This document shows positions 39,332-52,081 of a stretch of DNA of 64,000 bases, one piece after another. This DNA is from Adenanthera pavonina. Its lineage: Eukaryota; Streptophyta; Magnoliopsida; Fabales; Fabaceae. Position 1 is the first letter of the stretch; every line of letters starts with the position of its first letter. The notes beneath the pieces were generated by a model that had not been told where the DNA came from, did not search any database, and saw nothing but the letters and a program-made list of their open reading frames with translations. The position numbers were made by a program, and so were the translations under genes. The stretch spans positions 6,096,001-6,160,000 of the forward strand of contig JAIVEN010000013.1 in NCBI GenBank assembly GCA_026686845.1. The letters run 5' to 3'.

Positions 39332-39899
39332 TATGCATCTATTTCAAATTTTAATATGTTCAGCATGACGATGTTATATTACACCTAATTTTTGTTTATA
39401 TTTTATTAATAATAGTAAATATGATACAAATATAAAGTTTTTTTTTCATCTTGCACATCATATGGGGAGAAAAATTTGGTTATAGCTTATACCATAACTA
39501 ATGAAATTTCATTTTAATTTCATTTAAGTTATTCTATTGTTAAAAATACAAATTTAGTCTTCATGGTATCTAATCATATTCAGTCATGTGCCACTAAGAT
39601 GATAATTGCACAATAACACACAACAAACTTGTTTCTCTTCATAATATCCATAATACTCAACTTTTAGGCTATATTGATATATAATACATATATATATGCA
39701 GACACACACCAGAAAAAAAAAAAAAAGCCTACGCCACCTTGTCCTCTTTTGCTTACTTCATAGTCATTTTCATTGCTAGTGTAGGAGTTAAGGCTTGCAA
39801 AAGGAAATGCTTCAGTCTTTTGTAAAAATCTACTTCCAAAAGGCCAGAAAAACAACCCTCAAAACCTTAAAAAACACAAAAAAAAAACTCAAAATAGGA

Positions 39900-42312
39900 T
39901 TGAATTGTACGAAGCCGTAGTGAGCCACAATGCTGCCGTTGCCTCAAAGAGGTAGTGGCAGTTGGCGTTGCGGACAAGTATTGGTCGCCACGACACCCCC
40001 TACTAATACAATATAAGTAATTTGCTGATATTTGGATGAACTTCTAACACACACAACTTTGTGCTTTGAGCTTTGATTAACTTGATTTTAACTCTTACAT
40101 GTCAATCTCATCCCAATCTAACTGTAAACATTAGTTTCATCTCAATCCACTTATGTATGAAGATTCTAGATACCAATGATCGATTTGATCACTTTTTGGT
40201 CAAAACTCACAACCAATTACCTCAAATTACCATCAAAGACAATTTGACACCCAAGGACCATTCACACTTGTCCTAAATGGCACAACTAACCTGTCTAAGG
40301 AAGTTTCACCCCTAAGAACCATTCCCCCAATATTTGAAGCCCAGATTCACAAAATGGGCTATATACCCAAAACACACGTACAGAGCCCAAAACCCCTTTT
40401 GGGCTTACACATCCAGCCAATCTAGCTTATCAACGCATGCACCAACTATACATGAGCATATCCATACCATATCATCATCAATATCATTTAACATTTATCA
40501 TCATCAATATTATACAAACATTATCATCATTGTCATCATTACCCTCATATAAAGTATAGTCAACACTCCCATGAACATTTAGAATAAGCGGAAAGACATA
40601 CTATCATACTTGGTACAATGCATAACATGGATAATAACACAAATTACCATTGACTTGGATATTCCCGACGTCGAAGAGGCTACGACTCCTTTGTCTTCGT
40701 CAGACTAGTACTAGAGTTATCACCTAAAATGTTAGTCATGGGGGTGTGAGACAAAGTCTCAGTAACCAAGAGCACAACAAATGCAACAAGAACCAGCAAT
40801 TCACACATATATGTGTATGGTATAATACAATGCAAAATGACATGGTATGCATGTTCTCCCTAATACATAGGTAGAACCATGAGCAAATGTCATCACATGA
40901 CATTTCCAAAAAGTAATTCCCTTCCAACAACCGATGAAGGCTGATTCCGGGATATCATCAAACTCACCTCCAAATAATGCAACCCAGCCAAAAGTTATAC
41001 TAATACTTAGGCTGTGGCTCTCCTTTCCTTGGACCACTTGAATTGGTGGTGATTTAGGGAAGGTGCAGTCCTCTGCCACCTGAGTCTCTAAGCCATAAGA
41101 GTGGTTTTAGTGGTAGGAATCTTTTATCATATCATCATGTCATATATTATCATATCATATCTTATCTCATAATCACCTCCCAATCCATGATATCTCACTA
41201 TGCTTATATGGTGATGTTCATGTCATGTCAACATGTGTATGCCACTATGGAATCATTATCATACTCATCAATGTTATGCTAGCATGCTATAGAATCACAT
41301 ATAATGTCATGGATTTAGATTTATGCCTCATTTAGCTGTGTGCATATCATGATATATAGAAGAAACCATACACATACATAACAATATCATGGTATAAATG
41401 GGAACATGTATATACATATATATATATAAACAAATCAACAATTAATAGATAAATACAACACCCGGTTACATGAAGTCACCAATACCACACACACGAGCTA
41501 AACCCACCGTCTTAACACCAAACACGAGCTGAATCATCTCTGATTATGCAATTAAAACATTATAATTACACAATACCTTTAGTTAATCCAATGCACAACC
41601 ATTCCAAAACTCATAATTCCATTGTTTAAACTTGACCAAAGGTTCCAATAACATTTTCATGCATCAATGAGCCTCATACAACCACCCAAACCATAAACAA
41701 GAACAAACCATTTGAATTCGAAGCTATTCTCAACCTAGGGTTCCCCTCAAATCCATCACAATCTAACCAAAACTTATATCCAAAGTATTAGAGCACAAAA
41801 TACTACTTCAATAATCCATTTCTACTCATTTTAATTGGTAAAAAATGCAACCTAACCAAAACTCAACATACTGCCACAGGTTCTAATCAAGTTTCATCAA
41901 GAAAAGAGAGGATAAGAGGATAGGAATTACTTACTAACCAAGATTAAAGCTCTTCAAGGCTAGAAATCACCTCTCAAGGCTGGAAATCTTAAACCCTAGC
42001 ATAGAAAATTACTTCCTTCCTCAATTTCTTTATATTTTATTCGACGGGATGACGTCCGATTTAAACAAGTTTTTGGCCTATCGCCATGGTTGTCGATAAG
42101 CTTACCGTGACGTGAGACCTTACTTTTCAAAAACTACTGAAGTTTCCCCTTTCGTTCACTATGGTGGCCCTGCCTCTCGCCACGGTGTGGAGTGCTTTTG
42201 CCTCCTTTTTGTTCTTCATCTATCCTAGTTCCTTCGATCATGCACACATCATCAAGTATACTTTCCGTCAGCTCATGACTAAGTCTAGGATAGTATACTG
42301 AGGGTTGTTACA
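39900..42312 (-). mobile_element. LTR-like retrotransposon sequence, one end defined
   Basis: Read on the - strand, the sequence starts tgtaacaaccctcagtatac at 42312, a typical LTR beginning of plant Ty3-type elements. A TATA-like aaaatataaagaaa lies near 42020-42035, and words such as cgtggcgag and catggcgatagg recur along it (near 42070, 42160 and 39990). The complexity differs from the surrounding AT-rich DNA. No gag or pol is seen, so it may be a solo LTR. A ccttt after 42312 is matched by ccttt before a TG at 38714-38720, which would give a 3.6-kb unit, but that match could be chance. Confidence 0.4.
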
Positions 42313-42809
42313 CCTTTAGTGGTGTTAATATTATTAAGTGGAATGCCTCTGTTTCATTGAGTTTTCATGATCAAATTATTAATCATTGTGAGATGGCAGC
42401 GTTAGTTGCATTGTACTTGTAGTTGCTGGGAATGGTGTAAATGCCAGGTGGTAGAGTGTTCAATTGTTCGTCTTAATGCCTATACATGCTGTAATGCAAT
42501 ACAAGAGTAGCAGAAGCTAAAGGATGAAATCTTGATATGATCCCTTGTCTGATGTGTCCTCAAAAGTCCACTGTGTCACCTACATGGATCATATCACCTT
42601 CCACATGTACATATTATTGGTCATCTCAGTTAAACTAGAGGTGTTAGTGCCATGTGTCAATCCTCTTATCACTATGTGAAATTTAAGGGACTAATGGTAC
42701 AGACTATGTAGACTTCAAGGATTCATTTAGAAAAAAATGTAGTATGAGAACTAAATTCAAAACTCAATGAAACTATAAGGATCAAATACCTAATTTTCCT
42801 AAGATGTTT

Positions 42810-45665
42810 TAAATAACTTATAAAACGACTTGATGAATGGACGTGGGACTATAATGCCCAGAACATGGTGGGCCATTCACTGTAAAAGGTGTTGAAATGA
42901 GGTAAAGATGGGGAGTGGCAATGGTGAGGAAGAAGGGACAAAGAAAAGTAAAAGAATTGATAAATGCATTCATGGTATTGCCACCTGAACTATATCGAAT
43001 CAGTCAAAACCGGAGAAATAGTATTAGAACTAGTCCAAAACTTTACAGAATTGGTCAAAAAGAGAACCAATTAAGAACTAGCTAAATCAATAAAAATTAG
43101 GAAAACTGACATTCCAGTCAGAAGAAAATAGAATATAGTACTAATTAATCATAACTGACATATACACAACTAACTATAATTGACAAGGCCCAACTAAACT
43201 ATGGAAAGTGATTATATTGCTTAACAATAAAGAGGTGTTATTCTTGGCATTTTACGAGCAAGGGTGAGTCACTTATTACTAAACTTTTGAAAGATGATTT
43301 ATTTGATGTAAATTTCTTAGTTAAAATTTCTTGACACCAGTTATTTTTGTCTTAGGGGACATTGGATATTGATAGTTTTTTTTTTCGGCTAAAGGATATT
43401 GATAGTCATCAATCCATATGATCCAATGATATATTTTTTGGATCCTAGGATTCTGAAGTCAACAAATCGAGAACAGAATATGGAACTATTCAATTAGTAA
43501 GAATAGACATTTATTTTCTACTTATTTTTGTATATTTTTATGTGCTAATTTAAACTTTTGCTTATATTAAGTTGTGGCATTATTGTTTGTATTTTTTGTG
43601 TATTATTGTCTCATGTTTAACAAAGTTGTAGTAACATTTCGCCAAAATGCGAGCTTACATTGAATAATTTCAAAAGGAAATCACCATTGCCTTCCTCATC
43701 CAATAAATGGAAAATAATAAAGGTATTTATAAATTAATATTCAAGTAATTATTGAGATTATCATTTTCTTGTAATTAACTTTTTTCTTTAGTATCCAAAA
43801 CACAACTAAATGATGATGATTGTAGTTGATGAAATTAATGAAAGGTATCATTATATATATCAGACCATGATCTATGACTTGGTATATAATTTAATTCTAG
43901 TATATTACAATGCTTATAAAATTTGATTAATTTCAGTTATGTTATATAATTTTATTATAATATTTTAATTTGTCGTGCTTTCCTAACTCCTACTATGCTC
44001 AATAATCTGAAGCTTGGATAGATGAACTCATCAAAGAGGAGGCTCGATACATTCTTGAACACAGCCTGTGAAGAGAGGAGTAAGCGATCTTAGGTTGTAA
44101 TTAGAATTTGGTTTTGATTTGTTTAGCTGATGTTTTGACCATATTAATTGTAGAATGTAGCAGAATGAGTTGGCCACTTTAGTTGGTTTTTTTTTCTCTT
44201 TAGAATGTAATACTATTGTTGATCTAGTTTACCAAGTTTGGTTGCAAAAGGGGTAGCATTCTAGTGCTTACTGTCAGATTTGATGGATATGGTTTCATAG
44301 CAAGTTTGTTGTTATTGTTGATAGTAGCAAATTTGACAAGAAGTTTTTGTTGCTATTTGTTTTTTTTTGTTGCTGTTGCTTTATTTGATGCTTTGGTCTT
44401 GTGGCCTGTTGGCTTTGTCAATGTTTGTTAGTATGTGTTTATGGATCTCAAGCATTTTGTTTAGTCTATGTTAGTGGAAGATTTTCAGTTTTGATTTGTT
44501 GCAGATTTTTATCGTAAAGGTTATTCACTTATTTGTAATTCAAGAATAGCAAAGTATGAATAAATTGTTTGTGGCAATTGGTCTAAGTTGGTCAAGTACT
44601 AAATCTGGTTTAGTGTCCAACATTGGTGTCTAAAATTGGCTAGCAAAATAGACTTGTTATTAACATAGATATATACATGCGAGGGTGTGTTGGCGGTTAT
44701 TTGTATAACTACTAACAAATGTTATTCCTTATGTTGATGTTTAAATAAATAGATTTTTCCCTCCTGCTCATGTGGGAGGACGTGGATGCATGGGGAGACA
44801 TGAGAAACGTTTTATTTAGTTTTAAAATATATTGAATTTAAAAAAAAATCTCGTCACTAACTCCTCTTATCCCTAAAAAAATTGATATCAAATGATATTA
44901 ATTAAAATTAATATAGATTTTAGAATAAAAAATATTGAAATTGGGAAAAGTAAAGTGAAAGAATGTGGGACCCACCAAAAAAAAGGAAAAGATAAATTTC
45001 ACCTACAAAAGAAAGAAATAAGAAATGATAAAAATTGGAAGCCACTCAAATAAAAAAGAAAAACAAAAACAAAAGGGCACAAAGCCCAAAGGGTAGGGCT
45101 GCACTGTTTGGTTAACACACAGTGCGACTACACCCTACTTTTAATTATGTATTAATTGTGGACGGTGAGCATTTCTTTTATTGATGGCCAAAAAAATACC
45201 CCTTTTATCCAATTAGTTGGGCAATTTCAATTCCAAATGAACAGTGTAGAGCAATGTTTCAAACTTCTTCTTGTGTCACCTTACTTGTTAAGAAGTGCTG
45301 GAAGTTTATGATAGTCTTATGTCATTAAAAGTTAATTCAAGTGAGAATTTTAACTTATTAAGTAAAAGGTTATTAATAATAACCAATTTTAATAAACTAT
45401 ATATCCCTATTTTCATATAACTCCTTTTTTTTTTAAATTACAGCTTTTTTGTTTCTTTGTTCCAACCCTCAAATTTTGCTTGCTGTTGAGATATTAAACA
45501 CATTTCAAACTAAAAAATTAATATTAGGTTGTGATAGTATCCGATCCTATTTTCCAAATACATGGATTAATTTAGTTGAAAAGAGTATTGTTATCCTAAT
45601 AAGACTCTGCCTCAAAGAATTATAAATATAGGAGGCTAAGGTAGAGTCTTAGAGTATCTCTAAGT
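42810..45665. other. AT-rich intergenic DNA between the two transposon nests
   Basis: No gene is recognisable. A segment near 42990-43130 has tcagtcaaaaccgg-like and aactagtccaaaa words that also occur, inverted, near 20990-21110, so a dispersed repeat family is likely. T-rich stretches near 44330-44380 carry repeated ttgttgctg words. Confidence 0.5.
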
Positions 45666-48600
45666 CTTGTGGCCTATTTGATTCAATTACAATGGTGTTA
45701 GGCAATATAATATAATATAATGTAACGTAATGTAATGATGATTACATGTAAGTTTTTTTATATAATATTAGAGATGTGAGAATTATATTTATTTTTATCA
45801 AATGAAAAATAAAAATAAAAATTGACTTGACCATTTTACCCATCAACACAAAAAAAATCTCATACCCTTCCATCATTTTTTTGTTTGTCTCTCGACTAGT
45901 TCACTATCACCAATCAATTTAACCTAGATTCTAGGGAGAAAAAAAATGAAACTAACACAGATTGAAACCACATGTATAGATCAAAGCTTTGATTATACAA
46001 AATGAACTGAATTGATTAAATGTTGAAGCATAACAGTTGGAAAAAAATTGAAGGAGCAGACAGTGAAGAATGAAATTGCCAGTCAAGGTGAGAGAATACT
46101 TCGCCAATGAAGAGTGAAGCTGAATTTGGAAGATGAGGGTTTCGAAGCTGCAAAATAGATCTATTCACTACAACATAATATGCAATTTGTGATGGAAATT
46201 TGAGACGGAAAATGTTCCATCCCAAATCCGTGGCATGTTTTTCATAAATTCCATCACAAAATTTTGTGATGGACAGATGCCTTCTCAAACATTTGTGATG
46301 GAATTGTCCATCAGAAAATACATCTGTCACAAAGTCATTACAACACCGTCACAAAATGTCAACATTTAAAAAAATTAATTCCAATTGTTTGGGATGGACA
46401 ATTTTATCGCAAATGCCACCACTATATTTTGGGGATAACTTATCCCTAATTTGTGGTGGAATTTGCAATAGATTTGCGATGAAAACGGTTCTATCACAAA
46501 TATTTGTTGCAAAATAATTTGAAATATTTAATATTAATCATTTAAAAATATAGTTTTGATTACAATTTGCATAATTATATTTCATATACTCAAAATTATA
46601 TATTTATGTAAGGGTATTTATTAACACAATATAGATAATTATATATTTATGATTTTAATTTTATATAATTGAATATTATATAATTATATATATGTAATTA
46701 TATAATGCATTCTTAATTAATTTATGTTTTAGTGCCTAAATGATAATGATATCTATTGGATTGAGTATAAGTATATGGTTGAAATGTTTTCCTTAAGGGA
46801 ATCTTTTTTAACCCTAGACAAAAAAACCCTAACTTCTAAATTTTAGTTTTTACCTCCAATTTGTTTGACTCCTAGTTAACTCTATCTCTTGAATACCCAT
46901 ATTTCCAAACTCTATTGACCACTCTTGTAAACTCAATCTCTCACATTTAGATATCTTTAGTCTCTTTAACCAACAAGTTCTTGTCCAACTCATCTAAAAC
47001 AAAAACAATTGATCACCATTTTTAATCCTAACAATATTCTTTGTCCAAAAGCAATCTATTTTATTAATAATATATTATTATATACTATAATCATAATTTA
47101 TACATAATTGTTAATATTGAGGCATTATATATCTTCTCTAGGTTCGACCTAGTTTTTGCACCTTGGATCTGGAAGTGGTTTTTTTTATATAAATACATAT
47201 AGTTCTATTAACATATCAAACACCAATGATGGATGGAGGAACAATATAAGGGTCCATCCAACTTTCTATGTAGTATATACACCATTTCCCCCTTCTAGAT
47301 AATATATATACATATATGTATATGAATATATATATATATATGTATCTTTTATTAATATATTTAAATAGAAATAAAATATATTTTTAATACTTTATTAAAA
47401 CCGTTCTATTATTGATTAGTATCAACTTTTTATTCGTCATGAAAAAAATTAATTTTTATTAATAAAAAATGACACTTAATATTTATATTATGCATATCAA
47501 TTCATTTTCTTAGTTCTTATAAAAATTGAGCACGTGCATGAATATAGATTTGTACTTCTTATACAATGTCATATGTAAATGTATTAAAAATATGAATTTG
47601 CTATATATTTTTTATGAAAAATAAATATTTTAGATATTTAAATTAAAAATATATCATAACATTAATAATTATACATAATTTGTCATCAAATGATATTTTT
47701 AAGAGTATAAATAAAATTATTTCTTAAAAATTAATTATGACAAATATTTATTCTTTATTATTTGTTTAATTAATTAAGAATATGAATTTCTTTATTTGTT
47801 TATTTGAATAGGTCTTTATGTCCTTCTAAGACAAAACGACATGGTCCCATTTTCATTCTTTCCCTCTATTTTTTTTTTGTTTGTTCCCTCTCAGCCATTT
47901 CTTTTATCAAATCCCCAAATACAAAAACCTAACCCTTTGCCTCTTACCCTCACAAGCAGTCGTGCGTCTCTCATTCTCAGTTGCCTCACAATTGATTGTT
48001 TTTTCATCTCGCTCAATCTATCATGCCCGAAGCTTCTCCATTTTCCTTGCGGCTTAAAGAGACAAAGATTGAAGCTTGCTTAGGCTCATCTCCTCTGATT
48101 ATTACAAGCTTGCTTTTTTATGTAACTAGCTTTCAAAGATTTTGTTATGTGGTGGATTAAAAATAGGTTTCATGCCTCTAAAAGCGAGTGAAAGGGAGAG
48201 TGGGTCTATCTTTGTACGCAAAAAGACAAAACTAACTTTAATGGAGGCATGAGTCTACAACTCATTAGATATGCATTTTGATTAACTTGAATGATTTGAA
48301 TATTGCATCTCCATTCTGAATGATAGACAAGTAAAGGGTAATTATTTATGGTAGTACTAAATTCTAGAAGAGATTGAGAGGAAATTTTGTCAAGGATATT
48401 AAAATCCAGACGATTATCTTAAACTTGAGATTGTTTTTGCACTTTTATTTTTTTTCCTTTTAACCTGAAACTTTGCTGGTGCGTGTTATGTGATCGATGT
48501 TCTATTTCTATAGCTTTCCATCAATGGATTTTTCAATTTATTTTTTTTAATGAGTTCAAAATTCTAAAATTAAAAAGTTTATTAGAGAGGTGTTTTCTTA

Positions 48601-49639
48601 GTTGGTGATCCATACCATGTGCAAGCTATGAGTTTTTTATACATATATTGGATACGGACCAACTTTTAGAAGACATAATATGGAGGCCTCACTTCAGACA
48701 AGTATGATGATATGCTTTCCTTTTTCTCTCATATAAAGTTAAGAAATAGACAAAAACTGGGAGAATGGGGAATGTGAGTTTTGTTGTTAGCTTTGTTTAT
48801 TTTTACTTTATTATAATTATATAGATAATAATACATGGTGGTTGTTGCTTGGCCCTACTTGTCTGCAAGATGCTTTACTCCTTTCGTATTCCTTATTAGG
48901 CCCCACTCATCCTATTTCAAATAACGTGTTCTGCTTCTCTTTGATTTCTCTTTTGTGAACCAAAATAATCACAATGATGACTACAAATGTATAAACTTTG
49001 ACTAATGTAACTTCTTCAATTATCATTTGAAGCATGTATTAGGTATTATTTTGATTCCTATATTTAATATTTAGAGCTTAAACCTTATTTTCACATAAAT
49101 ATTTCTTACGCAATCATTGTAGATCAAACTTTTTGGTGACACTTAACTTTATAAATTTATGGTAATATTTCGTCTACTTCATAATAAAAGCCATAATGTT
49201 TAAATAATCAAATTTTATCACTATCAGTGACCTCATGTGAAACTAGTAATATTATAATCTTAAAAAAGAAAAAAATAACAAATTTTCCCTTGATTGTGCC
49301 CCATGTATTTTTCAGTAATTTTTTATTTCTTTTTGAGCCAGCTGCAATGGAAAACTTGAAGCCAATTTCTCCTTTATTTACAAAGCAAGGATTTCCACAA
49401 GAAGAAAGAGTGGAAGAAAAAAGAAAATTACAAACAAGCAATTGTGGTTCCTACCACTAATTCCTAAACTTCAATGATTATTTGTTTATGAAAAAATAGC
49501 AAAGGTAATGCGATAACGGATCATCCTCTCCTGTTCCTCATCCACCATCCTCTCTCCCACACCTATCCCCTCTAAAGGATCTATAAGAAGGACCACCATG
49601 TCATTATCCAACATACCCTTGCATTCTCGCATTCACTAG

Positions 49640-50310
49640 CAGGATCTGGTAGTTGTTACCCTCTTGATGGTAGGATTTGGGTGGAACCCGACAATGATAC
49701 GTAAGTTAACATCATTTAATCCAAATTTTGAATTGTCACATAACTATTTCATAACATGTTAATTTTGAACTTTTTAAACATGTGTAATCACTAATATAAT
49801 TGTAGGTTTAATCCTATTTGTGTGGTTAGGGATATATTTCCTATCATTCAAACCAAATTTGAACACCCTTGCTATGTAATGAAGACAACACCACCAAAGA
49901 TCCAGGGTGAATGGTTGTCTGAATGGGCAATAAGTCTAACAAGAAATTATTTCATCAAGATTATGTTCTTACCTTAAATCTAAATCAAATTTATGAATCT
50001 TTTATTGTTTATCCAGAAAAAGTATCAATGGCTACCACAACATGATCAAAAGTTAAATCCAATTGGAAGAAAAAGTGTGGTGAGATCCTCCTCGAAACAT
50101 ATGGCAAGAGTTAGGGAGGATATGAAAAAAAGGAATCAAACCCAATTGGATTCCAGCAACTGTGTGGACAGTACTGGTCCGTATATGGACAAGCGGTCAA
50201 TATAGGGCAAAACATGCAATTGCTAAAGTGAATCGGGCTGCTACTAAAGGAGGTATGAAGAATAGATGTGGTACGATTCCTTCAACTGAGCACAAAAGAA
50301 GGATGGTAAG
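49640..50310 (+). pseudogene. CACTA transposase fragment, N-terminal and middle part
   Basis: Recognisable translated pieces are LDGRIWVEPDNDT (near 49660-49700), IIQTKFEHPCYVMKT (near 49840), and, after a frame change, IPATVWTVLVRIWTSGQYRA then NRAATKGGMKNRCGTIPSTE and HKRRM (50150-50305). These fit the plant En/Spm Transposase_24 pattern, in which a W-rich region is followed by K-NR and GG-GSI-EH-KR. Frame changes and missing segments show it is not functional. Confidence 0.6.
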
Positions 50311-51689
50311 CATTCATTTTAAGTTATACATTGCTTCTTATTTTTTATGATTGTTCTTATCTTTATTTATCATATGTAAAGTGAATAGCTTGGGAGGATG
50401 CCCACATTGCTTGAAATGATTCAGCGCCAATTATAATGAGAAAACCAATCAATTTGTTGATGATAGGTCAACCAAAGCCTATGTAAGTATATATTTTTCT
50501 TATTCTTTTTGACTTATTTGTCATTGGGAATATGCTGATGGCCAGAGACTTGACTAGTTGTAGTGTAAGTCAGGCATGTTCTTATTTTGAAGAATTTGGT
50601 GTTTGATGACTTCATATTGAAAATTATATGTGCTATAAGAAAGAATTTATTCTCTATATTCTTTGAGATATTGTCTATGTAATCAGCTTTGGTAATTCCA
50701 ATATTGTGAGTTTATAATAAAGTCTAAACTCAATAAACTATTTAGCAAAAGGTTTGCAATTATGTATAATGTCAAATTTTAAGTAATGTCAAATCTTATT
50801 AATAAAGCTCATTATAGTTGTACTATTGCAATTAAATATAAGATGTAGCAAGCCATGTATGGAAAGAGTATTTGATAAGTACCTTAAGCCAATTCTCATT
50901 TACTCAATGTGCATGAATATGAGGGAAATGATTAGTTCAATTACGAAGCATATGAGAAATATGCATATTGTGGCAGCTACACATGAGGAAGTTTAAATGA
51001 GATATTTTAGCAACTATTTTATTTTCTGTAGTTAGGATTTTGCTGACTTGGTTTAGATTTATTAATTAGTTTATCTTCTCATTCTAGCTATAAATAAGGT
51101 AGTCACCACTAGATTTAATCACTTAAGTTTTATTCCTTGTATGTTTACTTGGAGATTCCCCCTTTACTATTAGTGACTTTGTGAGTAAGATCCTTGCTTT
51201 CTTGTTACTAATAGATTTTTCATAATAAAATTCCCCTATATTTTCAATGTACCTATCAGTATTAAGGTATAGTTGCATAATTACAATATTTTTATTTTCA
51301 ACTCTGTTGACTTGTATATTTTGGACAAATATGGCATGAGTGTTTGTTGACTTGTATATTTTGCTTCTATTTTATAGGAAAGTCTTTGGTAATTCCAATG
51401 TTACTTAAATTAGATAATCTTCTTCCTCTCTCTCTTTTGCCTCTATATCTTGTATTCTTTATGAGATTGTCTATGTAATTGGCTTTGGTAATTCCAATAT
51501 TAGGAACTCCTTGTATTTTAATAGTAGACCTTTTTCTTCAATGCTATATTCTGTCACAAATTATTAGAGGGGCTATAACTATTTTATATAATTAAGTGTT
51601 GTGTCCAACTCCTTGTATTCTCTGTAATTCTTGTCACAATATGTGATTATTAGGTCCTAATTGAATCTAATATTACTTTCTTCCATAGG

Positions 51690-52081
51690 CTAATTTCATG
51701 GAGCTGTTGTCAACCGAAGGAGACTCTGCTAATGAAATAGAACTGTGGTGAAGGACTGTTGGAGGTAGGAATAAGAAGGGTCGGATTTTTGGTCTTAGAT
51801 CTAAGGCTGCCTCCATTTACACCTCTTGTTCAACTAAGATGCCCAACTCATCTCATATTAGACTTAATCCTGATGTTGAGAGCGAGCTATAGAGATGTCT
51901 TGATGTTCTAACAAATTAACATGAGAGACCTATGTCTCTTTTACATGATGCACATGAAGAAATTCAGCAACAAAGACAGGAAATTAATAATTTAAAGACA
52001 CATATGCATTCAGACCTGGCATCTCAGCATGCAAATGATGAAGATAACCCAAACAATGAGCATTATTATCCTCTTGCTTAG
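51690..52081 (+). pseudogene. CACTA transposase C-terminal fragment
   Basis: The frame reads ANFMELLSTEGDSANEIELW, a stop, then TVGGRNKKGRIFGLRSKAAS. The last piece matches the family's W-E-VGG-KKGR-YG-GS-A motif. A Q/E-rich stretch follows (HEEIQQQRQEINNLKTHMHS) and ends before tagtagtt at 52081. At least two internal stops (after IELW and within DVESEL) show decay. Confidence 0.65.

Larger units (their letters stand above)
31716..42800. mobile_element. Large composite Mutator-like element with long inverted repeats
   Basis: The left arm (about 31716-32066) and right arm (about 42425-42800) are inverted copies, roughly three quarters identical by eye. Shared words include gagttttgaatttagt, atgaatcctt, aaatttcacata, atggcactaa and gtataggcat. 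The outer ends are gggaaattaaatattt and, inverted, aggaaaattaggtattt. Nine-base flanks tatatgttt (31707-31715) and aagatgttt (42801-42809) match at 7 of 9 positions. No mudrA transposase is seen, so the element is non-autonomous. The interior holds CACTA remains, a myosin XI exon and LTR-like DNA, each listed separately. The insertions explain the 11-kb size. Confidence 0.6.

Noticed and set aside
39915..39930. gtagtg as the missing right end of the CACTA element at 32070
   Set aside because: The sequence before it (gaagccgtagtg) does not match the inverse of cactacaaaaaaaattg.
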